Source of the DNA: Bacteroidales bacterium | Lineage (GTDB): Bacteria > Bacteroidota > Bacteroidia > Bacteroidales > UBA12077 | Assembly: GCA_030611105.1 (NCBI GenBank) | Contig: JAUWQL010000023.1 | Coordinates: 1 to 37,022 of the forward strand | DNA length: 37,022 nt | Direction: 5' to 3' | Part shown: piece after piece, positions 1-7,623 of the stretch | Layout of the letters: each line of letters opens with the position of its first letter | Numbering within the stretch: position 1 is the first letter of the stretch | Position numbers and translations under genes: made by a program | Notes under the pieces: generated by a model | Databases searched by the model: none | Told to the model about the DNA's origin: nothing | Seen by the model: the letters and a program-made list of their open reading frames with translations, nothing else

Positions 1-2
1 CT

Positions 3-119
3 ATAGAATTTGAGAATAGTTATATTTATACCGGACAACAAACCTCTGGTTCTAATATTGCTCAAGAATTAAATATAAATAAAGTTAATAAGAAAGTAAA
101 AGTGGTCAACCTTATTTAG
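3..119 (+). CDS. 3' end of an unidentified gene (partial)
   Basis: An open frame runs in from the left edge and stops at TAG 117-119, giving the last 38 residues of a protein (ending NKKVKVVNLI). I see no motif that names a family. The tail is polar and lysine-rich and has no membrane segment. It lies on the same strand as everything else here, just before a repeat-rich spacer, so it may be the last gene of an upstream unit. It could also be a chance frame, but the absence of stops over 38 codons in AT-rich DNA slightly favours a real gene. Confidence 0.45.
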   Translation: MEFENSYIYTGQQTSGSNIAQELNINKVNKKVKVVNLI

Positions 120-334
120 GCATTGACAACCGCATACCATATACCTTGTACCGTAAACCATAAACCGTAAACCATATACCGTAAACCATATACCGTAAAC
201 CGCATACCGTAAACCTGCCGGCAGGCAGGCTGTCAGCATTTGTGGGAAAAAAAGAAAAAGTAATAAATGAACTTGATTTCTACTATTATTTTATTTATTT
301 TGCATGAAAATTTAAAACAGTCATTTAAATATTC
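120..334. repeat. Spacer with ACCGTAAACC-type tandem repeats and a GC palindrome
   Basis: From about 128 to 215 the DNA is a degenerate tandem array of ACCGTAAACC and ACCATAT units. It ends in the perfect 12-bp palindrome CCTGCCGGCAGG (214-225), followed by another CAGGC. The same two motifs recur at 1741-1830, and a relative of the first at 10666-10721. The rest, 236-334, is AT-rich and probably carries the promoter of the next gene, but I cannot place a clear -7/-33 pair. Confidence 0.75.
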
Positions 335-1522
335 GTGGACAGTGTAGCGCGACATATTGAAAAGTACATCTTTAAACTACTGGAGTTTTTTCCTGTTGTT
401 GGTATATTAGGAGCCAGACAAGTTGGTAAAACAACACTTGTTAAAATAATAGCAGAAAAAATAAACCGTAAAGTAATATATATTGATTTGGAATCTAATG
501 CCGACAGAAAAAAATTAGAGGATGCTGAATTATATTTAGAATCACAACAAGATAAATGTATTATTATTGATGAAATTCAAAGAAATAAAGAATTATTTCC
601 ACTATTACGTTCATTAGTCGACAAACACAAAGTTGCAGGACGGTTTATAATATTAGGTTCTGCTTCGCCCGAAATAATTAGAGATAGTTCTGAATCTTTG
701 GCAGGAAGAATTGCTTATACAGAATTGCAAGCTTTTAATATTTATGAACTAGGATTTAAAAACATAAATGGTCATTGGTTAAAAGGAGGATTTCCTCTGT
801 CTTACCTCTCTAATGATATTTTTTATTCCAGCGAATGGAGAGAAAACTTTATACGAACATATATCGAAAGAGATATTCCCTTATTGGGTTTAGATATAAA
901 GAAAGTCGACTTTAGAAAATTCCTAAATCTTTTAGCACATATTAATGCCCAAAGCCTTAATTATTCAAATCTTTCAAAATCGATGGAGCTTACTGTTCCT
1001 ACAATAAATAAATATATAGATTTTTTGGAAAAAGCCTTTCTTCTGAAAAAAATTCAGGCCTATACCTTAAACATTAAAAAACGCTTAGTTAAAGCACCAA
1101 AACTATATTTTACCGATACAGGTATATTACATCAATTGTTATCAATAAATAATTTTGAAGATTTACAAGCTAATATCTATCAAGGAGCTTCCTGGGAAAC
1201 CTATGTTATTATTCAAATTTCATCTATATTAAAAAAAGAATATAATTTATATTATTACAGAACACACAATGGTGCAGAAATAGATTTAATAATTGAACAA
1301 AGCAATATAATTTATATGGCAATTGAGATTAAATATACTAATGCGCCAAAATTATCAAAAGGAAATATTATAGCTTTTGCAGATTTAAAAGCAAAAGAAA
1401 ATTTTATAATTACTCCATCATCCGACAATTACCCTATTAAAAACAACATAGAAATCATATCAATAAAAGACTTTATAATTAAACTTATCGAAATGAAATT
1501 TACTGTAATAGATTATAAATAA
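335..1522 (+). CDS. AAA family ATPase with DUF4143 nuclease-like C-terminus
   Basis: The 395-residue protein has an AAA_14-type P-loop (GARQVGKTT, residues 26-34) and a Walker B motif (IIIDE, residues 76-80). A winged-helix-like middle follows. The C-terminal DUF4143 region carries a D...ExK signature (AEIDLII, then EIKYT) typical of PD-(D/E)xK-like folds. Families of this type are common stand-alone accessory genes in Bacteroidota and have no agreed substrate. Length is normal for the family. The start is a GTG at 335; no ATG lies near it in frame. The gene stands alone between two repeat-rich spacers, so it is probably an accessory insertion and not a polysaccharide gene. Family call is firm; role unknown. 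Confidence 0.85.
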   Translation: MDSVARHIEKYIFKLLEFFPVVGILGARQVGKTTLVKIIAEKINRKVIYIDLESNADRKKLEDAELYLESQQDKCIIIDEIQRNKELFPLLRSLVDKHKVAGRFIILGSASPEIIRDSSESLAGRIAYTELQAFNIYELGFKNINGHWLKGGFPLSYLSNDIFYSSEWRENFIRTYIERDIPLLGLDIKKVDFRKFLNLLAHINAQSLNYSNLSKSMELTVPTINKYIDFLEKAFLLKKIQAYTLNIKKRLVKAPKLYFTDTGILHQLLSINNFEDLQANIYQGASWETYVIIQISSILKKEYNLYYYRTHNGAEIDLIIEQSNIIYMAIEIKYTNAPKLSKGNIIAFADLKAKENFIITPSSDNYPIKNNIEIISIKDFIIKLIEMKFTVIDYK

Positions 1523-1854
1523 GCGTGTCCTCCAAAGGTTTAGTAAGTGGCAGGATACAGAATTTAAGAAAAAGGAGACGAGGAGAAAGGGAGAGTTTAC
1601 AATGAGCAATTTTACCAGCTTGACCGCCGAAGGAGGTTAACCAATAAACAATTAAACAATTTTACTGATAAACTATTTGAAACTTGTCCCGTTCCGATAT
1701 GTATCGGGAGCTTTCGGGATGAAATCTGAAACTCGAAACCTGAAATTTGAAACCGCAAACCATATACCGTACACCTTATACCGTAAACCTGCCTACCGCC
1801 CGCCTGTCGGACGGACAGGGCAGGCAGGCCACACACCATTTAACTAATATACCA
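1523..1854. repeat. Intergenic mosaic of dispersed repeats
   Basis: This 332-bp stretch holds no convincing gene. It contains TTAACCAATAAACAATTAAAC-like text (1637-1665), an imperfect hairpin TCCCG...CGGGA with a GAGCTTTCGGGA tail (1687-1719), ACTCGAAACCTGAAATTTGAAA text (1732-1752), the ACCGTAAACC/ACCATAT motif (1753-1789) and a GC hairpin bounded by CCTGCC (1788-1793) and GGCAGG (1819-1828). Several of these same pieces reappear inside the legC coding sequence downstream. Confidence 0.7.
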
Positions 1855-3036
1855 ATGCTTCATTTACTAGGAAGAGAAAAAGAATTATTTACTGATGATA
1901 TTAGAAATCATAAGGAAAAATTAGAAAAAATTGTATCTAATTCCAGGTTTTTAGTTATTGGTGGTGCGGGTTCTATTGGGCAAGCTGTAACTAAAGAGAT
2001 TTTTAAACGAAATCCAAAAAAACTCCATGTTGTAGATATTAGTGAAAATAACATGGTAGAACTTGTTCGGGATATCAGAAGTTCATTTGGATATATTGAT
2101 GGCGATTTTAAAACATTTGCTCTTGATGTTGGCTCTGTAGAATATGATGCATTTATTGAAGCAGATGGAGCTTATGATTATGTCTTAAATTTGTCTGCAC
2201 TAAAACATGTGCGAAGTGAAAAAGACCCATTTACTTTGATGCGGATGATAGATGTGAATATTTTTAACACTGATAAAACTATACAACAATCAATAAAAAA
2301 AGGAGCTAAGAAATATTTTTGCGTTTCTACCGACAAAGCTGCCAATCCTGTGAATATGATGGGAGCATCAAAACGAATTATGGAAATGTTTGTAAATAGA
2401 CGAAGTCAAGACATTAATGTTTCCATGGCTCGATTCGCCAATGTGGCTTTTTCGGATGGCTCTTTATTACACGGCTTCGACCAACGCATTAAAAAACAGC
2501 AGCCAATTGTTGCACCCAATGATATTAAAAGATATTTTGTTACTCCTAAAGAATCCGGTGAGTTATGTTTGATGTCTTGTGTTTTTGGTGAGAATAGAGA
2601 TATTTTCTTCCCAAAATTAAATGAAAACCTATACCTTATATCTTTTGCAGAAATTGCAATAAAATATTTACATAATCTTGGATATGAACCATTTTTATGT
2701 AAAACCGAAGAAGAGGCTCGAAACTTAGCTATAACTTTACCGGATGAAAAAAAATGGCCATGTTTATTCACAAATAGTGATACAACGGGAGAAAAAGATT
2801 TTGAAGAGTTTTATACTGACAATGAAACATTAGAATTGGATCGATTCAAAAATCTGGGTGTTATAAAAAACAAATTATCATTTGATAATAATAAACTGGA
2901 TACTTTTGTTTCAACTATTAATAATTTAAAAGCAGCCAAAAAATGGAACAAAACAGAAATAGTAGAATTGTTTCACGAAATGATCCCGAATTTTGACCAT
3001 AAAGAAACAGGTAGGTATTTAGATAGCAAAATGTAA
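1855..3036 (+). CDS. UDP-N-acetylglucosamine 4,6-dehydratase (FlaA1/CapD/PglF type)
   Basis: This 393-residue cytosolic NAD-dependent SDR should convert UDP-GlcNAc to a UDP-4-keto-6-deoxy sugar. The Rossmann motif GGAGSIG is at residues 36-42, STDKA at 158-162, and the catalytic Tyr is replaced by Met in MMGASK (M169/K173), as is usual in the FlaA1/CapD branch. I chose ATG 1855: the open frame extends back to 1747, but that part translates the spacer repeats and family members begin with a phrase like HLLGREKELF. The product is the substrate for the aminotransferase at 3489. The pair resembles the first two steps of bacillosamine-type or legionaminic-acid synthesis; later steps of those pathways are not in the window. 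Confidence 0.88.
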   Translation: MLHLLGREKELFTDDIRNHKEKLEKIVSNSRFLVIGGAGSIGQAVTKEIFKRNPKKLHVVDISENNMVELVRDIRSSFGYIDGDFKTFALDVGSVEYDAFIEADGAYDYVLNLSALKHVRSEKDPFTLMRMIDVNIFNTDKTIQQSIKKGAKKYFCVSTDKAANPVNMMGASKRIMEMFVNRRSQDINVSMARFANVAFSDGSLLHGFDQRIKKQQPIVAPNDIKRYFVTPKESGELCLMSCVFGENRDIFFPKLNENLYLISFAEIAIKYLHNLGYEPFLCKTEEEARNLAITLPDEKKWPCLFTNSDTTGEKDFEEFYTDNETLELDRFKNLGVIKNKLSFDNNKLDTFVSTINNLKAAKKWNKTEIVELFHEMIPNFDHKETGRYLDSKM

Positions 3037-3043
3037 TCCACAA

Positions 3044-3334
3044 ATGAAAGCTTGGATTTATATTGTTTCGAATAGAAAAGATGGAGTGCTTTATGTTGGA
3101 GTTACAAGTGAATTAAAATACAGAATAGAAAGTCATAAAACAAAGAAATACAAAGACGCTTTCTCAGCACGATACAACCTTGACAAGTTAGTTTATTACG
3201 AGGAGTATAATAGTATAGTTACAGCACGTGCGAGAGAAAAGCAATTGAAGGCAGGAAATAGAGTGAAGAAAGTGAGACTTATTGTGAAAAATAATCCTGA
3301 ATGGCGAGACTTATATGATAAAATTATTGAGTAG
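3044..3334 (+). CDS. Stand-alone GIY-YIG endonuclease (URI type)
   Basis: The 96-residue protein is a complete single-domain GIY-YIG nuclease. The first strand carries YIV (for GIY) and YVG (for YIG), the catalytic Arg sits in YRIESHK, and the metal-binding Glu in AREKQLK. It starts 7 bp after the dehydratase stop and therefore splits the dehydratase from its aminotransferase partner. Small URI-type GIY-YIG proteins are abundant in bacteria and of unknown function; some relatives are homing endonucleases. Only 3 bp separate its stop from an inverted-repeat element (3338-3464), which suggests the two moved together. That is inference. A second, divergent copy sits at 7333. Confidence 0.88.
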   Translation: MKAWIYIVSNRKDGVLYVGVTSELKYRIESHKTKKYKDAFSARYNLDKLVYYEEYNSIVTARAREKQLKAGNRVKKVRLIVKNNPEWRDLYDKIIE

Positions 3335-3337
3335 CAT

Positions 3338-3464
3338 TGATGAGATTGCTTCGCTTCGCTCGCAAATTCGATGAGCTTATATTATTTCGTAAGGTATAGC
3401 CCAATCGAATCTGCATTAATAATCATGACTTTGCGAGGAGCATAGCGACGAAGCAAACTCATCA
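3338..3464. repeat. Inverted-repeat element downstream of GIY-YIG gene
   Basis: The arms TGATGAGATTGCTTCGCTTC... (3338-3366) and ...GACGAAGCAAACTCATCA (3430-3464) are imperfect inverted repeats about 29-35 bp long. They enclose a second nested pair (AATTCGAT near 3365, ATCGAATC near 3402). The text resembles the widespread TTGCGAGGAGCGAAGCGACGAAGCAA repeat seen between genes in many environmental bacteria. A related element lies at 13147-13255. It could fold into a long hairpin in the transcript. Confidence 0.8.
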
Positions 3465-3488
3465 AAACTTGCAAGAACTGAATAAAAA

Positions 3489-4802
3489 ATGTACAAAAAA
3501 TTTATAGACTTCGTAAGAAAAACCTACAACAAACCCCAAGGTTTCATACCTCTCCACGAACCTACATTTCGCGGCAACGAAAAAAAATATCTGGAAGAAT
3601 GTATTGATTCAACTTTTGTTTCAAGTGTAGGAAAATTTGTTGACCTGTTTGAGGAAGAAATGGCAAAATACACCGGAGCAAAAAAAGCCGTTGCTTGCGT
3701 AAACGGAACTAATGCTTTGCATTTAGCTTTAAAACTGGTTGGAGTAGAACCAGATACAGAAGTAATTACACAACCATTAACTTTTATAGCTACAGCCAAT
3801 GCAATTTCATATTGTAATGCAAAACCGGTTTTTATAGATGTAGATAAAGATACTTTGGGCTTATCACCCAAAAAACTTAAAATCTGGCTCGAAGAAAATA
3901 TAAAACTCAGAACTCAGAACCTGTCTGCCGATCAGGCAGGCTCGAAATTCGGTACTCAAGTTGTACCAATAAACAAGTTAACCAATAAACCAATAACAGC
4001 CTGTGTCCCAATGCACACTTACGGGCATCCCTGCAAAATTGATGAGATAATTAAAATATGTAATAAATATAATATCCCTGTTATTGAAGATGCCGCAGAA
4101 AGTTTAGGAAGTTTTTATTCACCCCGTGAAATTCGTGGAACGAATATTTCACAGGGTAAAAACCAACATACAGGAACTTTCGGAGAAATAGGAGTTTTAA
4201 GTTTTAACGGTAATAAAATTTTAACCACCGGCGGTGGTGGAATGTTACTCTTTAAAAATGAAGAACTGGCAAAAAAAGCAAAACATTTAACTACTCAGGC
4301 TAAAGTTTCACATCCATGGGAATTTGCACATGATGAAATCGGATACAACTATCGTATGCCTAACATTAACGCTGCATTAGGCTTGGCACAATTGGAACAG
4401 TTACCAAAGTTTTTGGAATCTAAACGCAAAATAGCTGAAGCATATAAAAACTTCTTCTCAGGTTGTCACCCTGAGCATGTCATCCTGAGCCCGCCTGTCC
4501 GGCAGGCAGGCTCGTCGAAGGGTGTCGAAGGGTCAACCTCCCCCGAAAGCTTTCGGGGCTTAACCTTCGTTTCTGAACCTAAAAATACAAAATCCAACTA
4601 TTGGCTAAATACCATAATATTAAAAGATAAATCCGAGCGCGATTCGTTTTTAAAATACACCAACAAAAATAATATTATGACCCGACCCGTTTGGAAGTTA
4701 ATGAATAAATTAACTATGTTTAAAGATTGCCAAAAAGGAGATTTATCTAATGCTGAATGGCTGGCTGATAGACTTGTAAATATACCTAGTAGCATGATAT
4801 AA
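3489..4802 (+). CDS. LegC-type DegT/DnrJ/EryC1 aminotransferase with in-frame repeat insertions
   Basis: This PLP-dependent sugar aminotransferase should install the 4-amino group on the product of the dehydratase at 1855. The PLP lysine is K243 in SFNGNKILTTGGGG, with NGTNALHLAL early and PMHTYGHP and EDAAESLGS before it. At 437 residues it is about 60 longer than I would expect for the family. Three low-complexity, repeat-derived stretches account for the excess: around 3905-3985, 4119-4157 (13 codons) and about 4464-4562. All three keep the frame, so the protein may still fold, but two flank conserved blocks. Its last ~105 bp recur three more times downstream. It may therefore be a living gene repeatedly rebuilt at its 3' end. 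Confidence 0.85.
   Translation: MYKKFIDFVRKTYNKPQGFIPLHEPTFRGNEKKYLEECIDSTFVSSVGKFVDLFEEEMAKYTGAKKAVACVNGTNALHLALKLVGVEPDTEVITQPLTFIATANAISYCNAKPVFIDVDKDTLGLSPKKLKIWLEENIKLRTQNLSADQAGSKFGTQVVPINKLTNKPITACVPMHTYGHPCKIDEIIKICNKYNIPVIEDAAESLGSFYSPREIRGTNISQGKNQHTGTFGEIGVLSFNGNKILTTGGGGMLLFKNEELAKKAKHLTTQAKVSHPWEFAHDEIGYNYRMPNINAALGLAQLEQLPKFLESKRKIAEAYKNFFSGCHPEHVILSPPVRQAGSSKGVEGSTSPESFRGLTFVSEPKNTKSNYWLNTIILKDKSERDSFLKYTNKNNIMTRPVWKLMNKLTMFKDCQKGDLSNAEWLADRLVNIPSSMI
3905..3985 (+). repeat. Repeat-like insertion 1 inside the LegC-type gene
   Basis: Coding DNA here looks like the spacers: a doubled ACTCAGA, the palindrome-like CCTGTCTGCCGATCAGGCAGG core (3920-3940), CTCGAAATT, then CCAATAAACAAGTTAACCAATAAACC. 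Very similar pieces occur at 1637-1665 and 1732-1752. It encodes a Gln/Lys/Thr-rich stretch between WLEEN and CVPMHTYGHP. Exact limits are uncertain because the family varies in length at this point. Confidence 0.65.
4118..4160 (+). repeat. Palindromic insertion 2 inside the LegC-type gene (39 bp net)
   Basis: TTCACCCCGTGAAAT (4118-4132) and ATTTCACAGGGTAAA (4146-4160) are inverted repeats matching at 13 of 15 positions, around a 13-bp centre. Removing the 13 codons 4119-4157 restores SFYKNQHTGTFG, the expected family sequence. Both 15-bp arms are identical, base for base, to the ends of the GIY-YIG element at 7310-7623. Confidence 0.85.
4464..4562 (+). repeat. Composite repeat insertion 3 inside the LegC-type gene
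   Basis: Between YKNFFSG and TFVSEPKNTKSNYW lies about 99 bp of repeat text: CACCCTGAGCATGTCATCC, the near-palindrome GAGCCCGCC...GGCAGGCAGGCTC (4487-4513), two CGAAGGGT units (4516-4533) and the perfect 18-bp palindrome CCCCGAAAGCTTTCGGGG (4541-4558). It is open in frame and encodes about 33 Pro/Ser/Gly/Arg-rich residues. Similar palindromes sit in the spacers. Confidence 0.8.
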
Positions 4803-4844
4803 AATATTGTTTTGTGGTCGAAAATTTCGACTTTAAAAGAAAAA

Positions 4845-6209
4845 ATGACAAAAGATCAATTAATACATATTATTAATCAAGGCGAAACAGAAACTGTTGA
4901 GTTTAAAAAGTCTTTTTCTAAAAAGGTTTTAGAAACTATTGTTGCATTCTCTAATAGCAAAGGAGGACAAATACTTATTGGAGTTGACAATAATGGTATT
5001 ATTGAAGGAGTTTCATTAAAAGAAGAAGCGGTTCAGAAATGGATAAATGAAATAAAGCAAAATACAAATCCACAAGTTGTTCCTTATGTTGATGTTGTAG
5101 AGATTGAAAATAATAAAGTAGTTGTTCTTACAATAATTGAGTATCCAATAAAACCAGTTAGCTATAAAGAAAAATTTTACAAACGTGTATTAAACTCTAA
5201 TCACCAAATGAGTTTAACAGAGGTTGCCAACGAACATTTACGAACCATTAATAGTAGCTGGGATTATTTCCCAGACCCCAATCATAATATAGAGCATATT
5301 TCGATAAAAAAAGTTGAGAATTATATATCTGAATACGAAAAATGGAATAATACGAAAGTAGAATATAGCCCAATAGAATTTTTAAATAAACAAGAGATTT
5401 TGCGAGAAGGTAAATTAACCTTTGGTTCTTATCTGCTATTTGCTAAAGATCTTTGTATTGTTAGTGATGTTCAAATAGGACGTTTTAAAAGTCCTACAAA
5501 AATAATTGATAGTTTAAACTTAGATTCCGATATATTTACTGAACTTAACGAAATCCTTGCTTTTATTAAAAAGCATTTAATGGTTGAATTTATTATTACT
5601 GGTAAGCCTCAACGCGAAGAACGTTACGATTATCCTGTTGAAGCTATTAGAGAAGTGGTGATTAATATGTTAATTCACAGGGATTACCACAATAGCAATG
5701 GGAGTATAATCAAAATATATGACGATAGAATAGAATTTTATAATCCCGGTGGTTTATATGGAGATTTAACTATTAAAAAACTTCTTAAGTTTAAATATTC
5801 TTCACAAAGTAGAAATAAACTTATTGCCAAAGCTTTTAAAGAAATCGGAACTATTGAAAAATATGGGTCTGGAATAAAAAGAATATTTGATATTTGTGAA
5901 AATTACGGTATTAAAGCTCCTGTATTAAATCTTAGTCCAAATAGTTTTGAAGTTATATTATTTAAGAAAAAAATTGGGGTCGGAGATAATGTCGGAGATA
6001 ATGTCGGAGATAATCGCTTGCAGAGAGTATTAGAATTAATTATAGAAAATAATCAAATATCAGCAAAACAAATTTCTGAAATACTAAATGTAACAAGTCG
6101 TACAATAGAAAGAGATATTGAAAAACTAAAACATCAAAATAAAATTAAACGCATAGGTAGTGAAAAAAGAGGTTATTGGGAAGTATTAAAGAATGGGCAG
6201 AATACCTAA
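4845..6209 (+). CDS. AlbA_2/Schlafen-type ATP-binding transcriptional regulator
   Basis: The 454-residue protein has an N-terminal AlbA_2 domain (TVEFKKSF, then SNSKGGQILIGVDNNG), a central HATPase_c_4-type region (EAIREVVINMLIHRDY, RIEFYNPGG, GSGIKRI) and a C-terminal winged helix (ISAKQISEILNVTSRTIERD). Between the last two is a VGDN linker repeated three times (5979-6014). Such proteins are frequent accessory genes with predicted DNA-binding or nuclease-regulatory roles; no function is proven for this type. I chose ATG 4845 over an in-frame TTG at 4812, because family members begin just before the ETVEFK motif. It lies directly behind the legC stop and in front of the first displaced legC tail, so it looks like cargo inserted at the legC 3' end. 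Confidence 0.85.
   Translation: MTKDQLIHIINQGETETVEFKKSFSKKVLETIVAFSNSKGGQILIGVDNNGIIEGVSLKEEAVQKWINEIKQNTNPQVVPYVDVVEIENNKVVVLTIIEYPIKPVSYKEKFYKRVLNSNHQMSLTEVANEHLRTINSSWDYFPDPNHNIEHISIKKVENYISEYEKWNNTKVEYSPIEFLNKQEILREGKLTFGSYLLFAKDLCIVSDVQIGRFKSPTKIIDSLNLDSDIFTELNEILAFIKKHLMVEFIITGKPQREERYDYPVEAIREVVINMLIHRDYHNSNGSIIKIYDDRIEFYNPGGLYGDLTIKKLLKFKYSSQSRNKLIAKAFKEIGTIEKYGSGIKRIFDICENYGIKAPVLNLSPNSFEVILFKKKIGVGDNVGDNVGDNRLQRVLELIIENNQISAKQISEILNVTSRTIERDIEKLKHQNKIKRIGSEKRGYWEVLKNGQNT
5979..6014 (+). repeat. 12-bp coding repeat, three units (VGDN linker)
   Basis: GTCGGAGATAAT occurs three times in perfect tandem and encodes (VGDN)3 between the HATPase and winged-helix domains. Copy-number change would alter linker length without shifting frame. 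Confidence 0.9.
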
Positions 6210-6234
6210 TATAATTAAGCAACAAAATCAGGAA

Positions 6235-6339
6235 TTAATGAATAAACTAAAAATGTTTAGGAAGTGCCAGAAAGGAGATTTAACAAATGCCAAATGGCTG
6301 GAAGAAAAAATTGTAAATATTCCAAGTAGTGTAATATAA
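6235..6339 (+). pseudogene. Displaced 3' end of the LegC-type gene (copy B)
   Basis: This aligns without gaps to the last 105 bp of the gene at 3489 (4698-4802), about 79% identical by my hand count. It encodes MNKLKMFRKCQKGDLTNAKW...NIPSSVI and stops at the same point. It begins abruptly at TTAATGAATAAA, 26 bp after the AlbA_2 stop, with no legC homology before. The frame is intact, so it has not decayed long or it came from a working homologue. It cannot be functional alone. Confidence 0.88.
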
Positions 6340-6393
6340 ATAGTATTTTTTCGAAATTAAAGCATCATTTAAAGTAATAAGGTGTAAAAAATT

Positions 6394-6729
6394 ATGAGTC
6401 GTTCTGCAAAAAAAGCCGAAATAGTTATTTATAAAGCACTTGATAGTGCTGATTTTCAAATTGAAGTAAGAGTTGAAGATGAAACTGTTTGGTTGAATCG
6501 AAATCAAATTGCTTTATTGTTTGACAGAGATGTTAAAACCATTGGCAAACACATTACGAATGCCCTAAAAGAAGAATTGAATTCCATTTCAGTTATCGCA
6601 AAATTTGCGACAACTGCATCCGATGGAAAAGTATATCAAGTTGAATATTACAACTTAGATCTTATTATCTCTGTTGGTTATAGAGTTAAACCACAACGTG
6701 GCATACAATTCAGACTTTTGGAAAATTAG
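6394..6729 (+). pseudogene. RhuM-like gene, truncated at its 3' end
   Basis: The 111 residues match the N-terminal third of RhuM/Fic-adjacent virulence-type proteins: IVIYKALDS..FQIEVRVEDETVWLNRNQIA, then VEYYNLDLIISVGYRVKPQRGIQFR. Family members run to roughly 300 residues or more; here the homology ends after GIQFR and a stop follows within five codons. The break is at about 6714-6729, just before the ORF6N gene. RhuM proteins have no established biochemical role. The fragment could still be translated, but most of the family sequence is missing, so I treat it as a remnant of a recombination event. Confidence 0.75.
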
Positions 6730-7309
6730 ATATTAATGACAAGCAAATTATTAATAGAACAAGAAATCAAAACTAAAATATACATTTTTAGAGAAGTACA
6801 AGTTATGCTTGATAGAGATTTAGCCAAATTATATCAAGTAGAAACTAAAGTTTTAAATCAAGCTGTAAAACGAAATATAGATAGATTCCCAGATGATTTT
6901 ATGTTTCAATTATCTAATGATGAATTTGACCATTGGAGGTCACAAAATGTGACTTCCAAAAATGACAAAATGGGATTAAGACGCGCCCCCTATGCATTTA
7001 CAGAACAAGGTGTATCAATGTTGGCATCGGTATTAAAAAGTGAAATTGCAGTTGAAGTTAGTGTTCAAATTATTAGAACCTTTGTTAGTATTAGAAAATT
7101 ATTATCGGAAAACGTTCTCGTTTTTCAGAAAATTGAACAAATTGAACAAAAGATAAAAAGCCACGATAAAAAGTTCGATTTACTTCTTAAAACAGATTTA
7201 CCAACAAACGAAGGCATTTTTTACGATGGACAAATATTTGATGCGTATGCCTTTGTTTCTAAATTAATAAAATCAGCAAAGAGCTCAATTGTACTAATAG
7301 ATAATTATA

Positions 7310-7623
7310 TTCACCCCGTGAAATAAATTCAAATGGAAGGATTCTATTATACATATATACTTCAAAGCAAAAAAGATGGTAACAATTATGCTGGTTATAC
7401 AAAAGATTTGAATTTACGCTTTGAGCAACACCAAAATGGTGAAGTAGAATCTACAAAACATAGAAGACCACTAAAATTGATATATTTTGAAGCTTGTTTA
7501 AACCAAAAGGATGCTTTGAAAAGAGAGAAATATTTTAAAACTCATTATGGGAAGATGTTTTTAAAGAATCGATTAAATAATTGGTTTAAACAGTAAAGCT
7601 CAAAGGGTATTTCACAGGGTAAA
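7310..7623 (+). mobile_element. GIY-YIG element bounded by 15-bp terminal inverted repeats
   Basis: TTCACCCCGTGAAAT (7310-7324) and ATTTCACAGGGTAAA (7609-7623) are inverted repeats (13 of 15) lying exactly where the ORF6N gene is split. Between them is only the 87-codon GIY-YIG gene. The identical arm pair bounds the short in-frame insertion in legC at 4118-4160, which lacks the gene. The simplest reading is an endonuclease-bearing element and its short non-autonomous or precursor form. No transposase is present. Confidence 0.75.
7333..7596 (+). CDS. GIY-YIG endonuclease within the ORF6N-splitting element
   Basis: The 87-residue protein has the GIY-YIG core: YIL and YAG in the first strands, Arg in LRFEQH, Glu in KREKYFK. 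It is a complete single-domain member of the URI-like group and shares the architecture, but little sequence, with the protein at 3044. The ATG lies 8 bp after the left terminal repeat and the stop 12 bp before the right one, so the gene fills the element. Known GIY-YIG homing enzymes cut alleles lacking their element, and that would fit its position in a split gene; here this is inference. It may instead be a passenger. Confidence 0.87.
   Translation: MEGFYYTYILQSKKDGNNYAGYTKDLNLRFEQHQNGEVESTKHRRPLKLIYFEACLNQKDALKREKYFKTHYGKMFLKNRLNNWFKQ

Noticed and set aside
128-215. CRISPR array or telomere-like repeat
   Set aside because: Units are short, irregular and contiguous, without unique spacers. 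No cas genes are near, and the sequence is internal to a gene-bearing contig.
1747-1854. 36-codon N-terminal extension of the dehydratase
   Set aside because: It translates the ACCGTAAACC and CCTGCC repeats of the spacer, and the family normally starts at the HLLGREKE phrase, so ATG 1855 is the better start.
2406-2771. Minus-strand open frame of 121 codons
   Set aside because: It lies wholly opposite the dehydratase, has no recognisable domain, and follows the codon pattern of the gene on the + strand.
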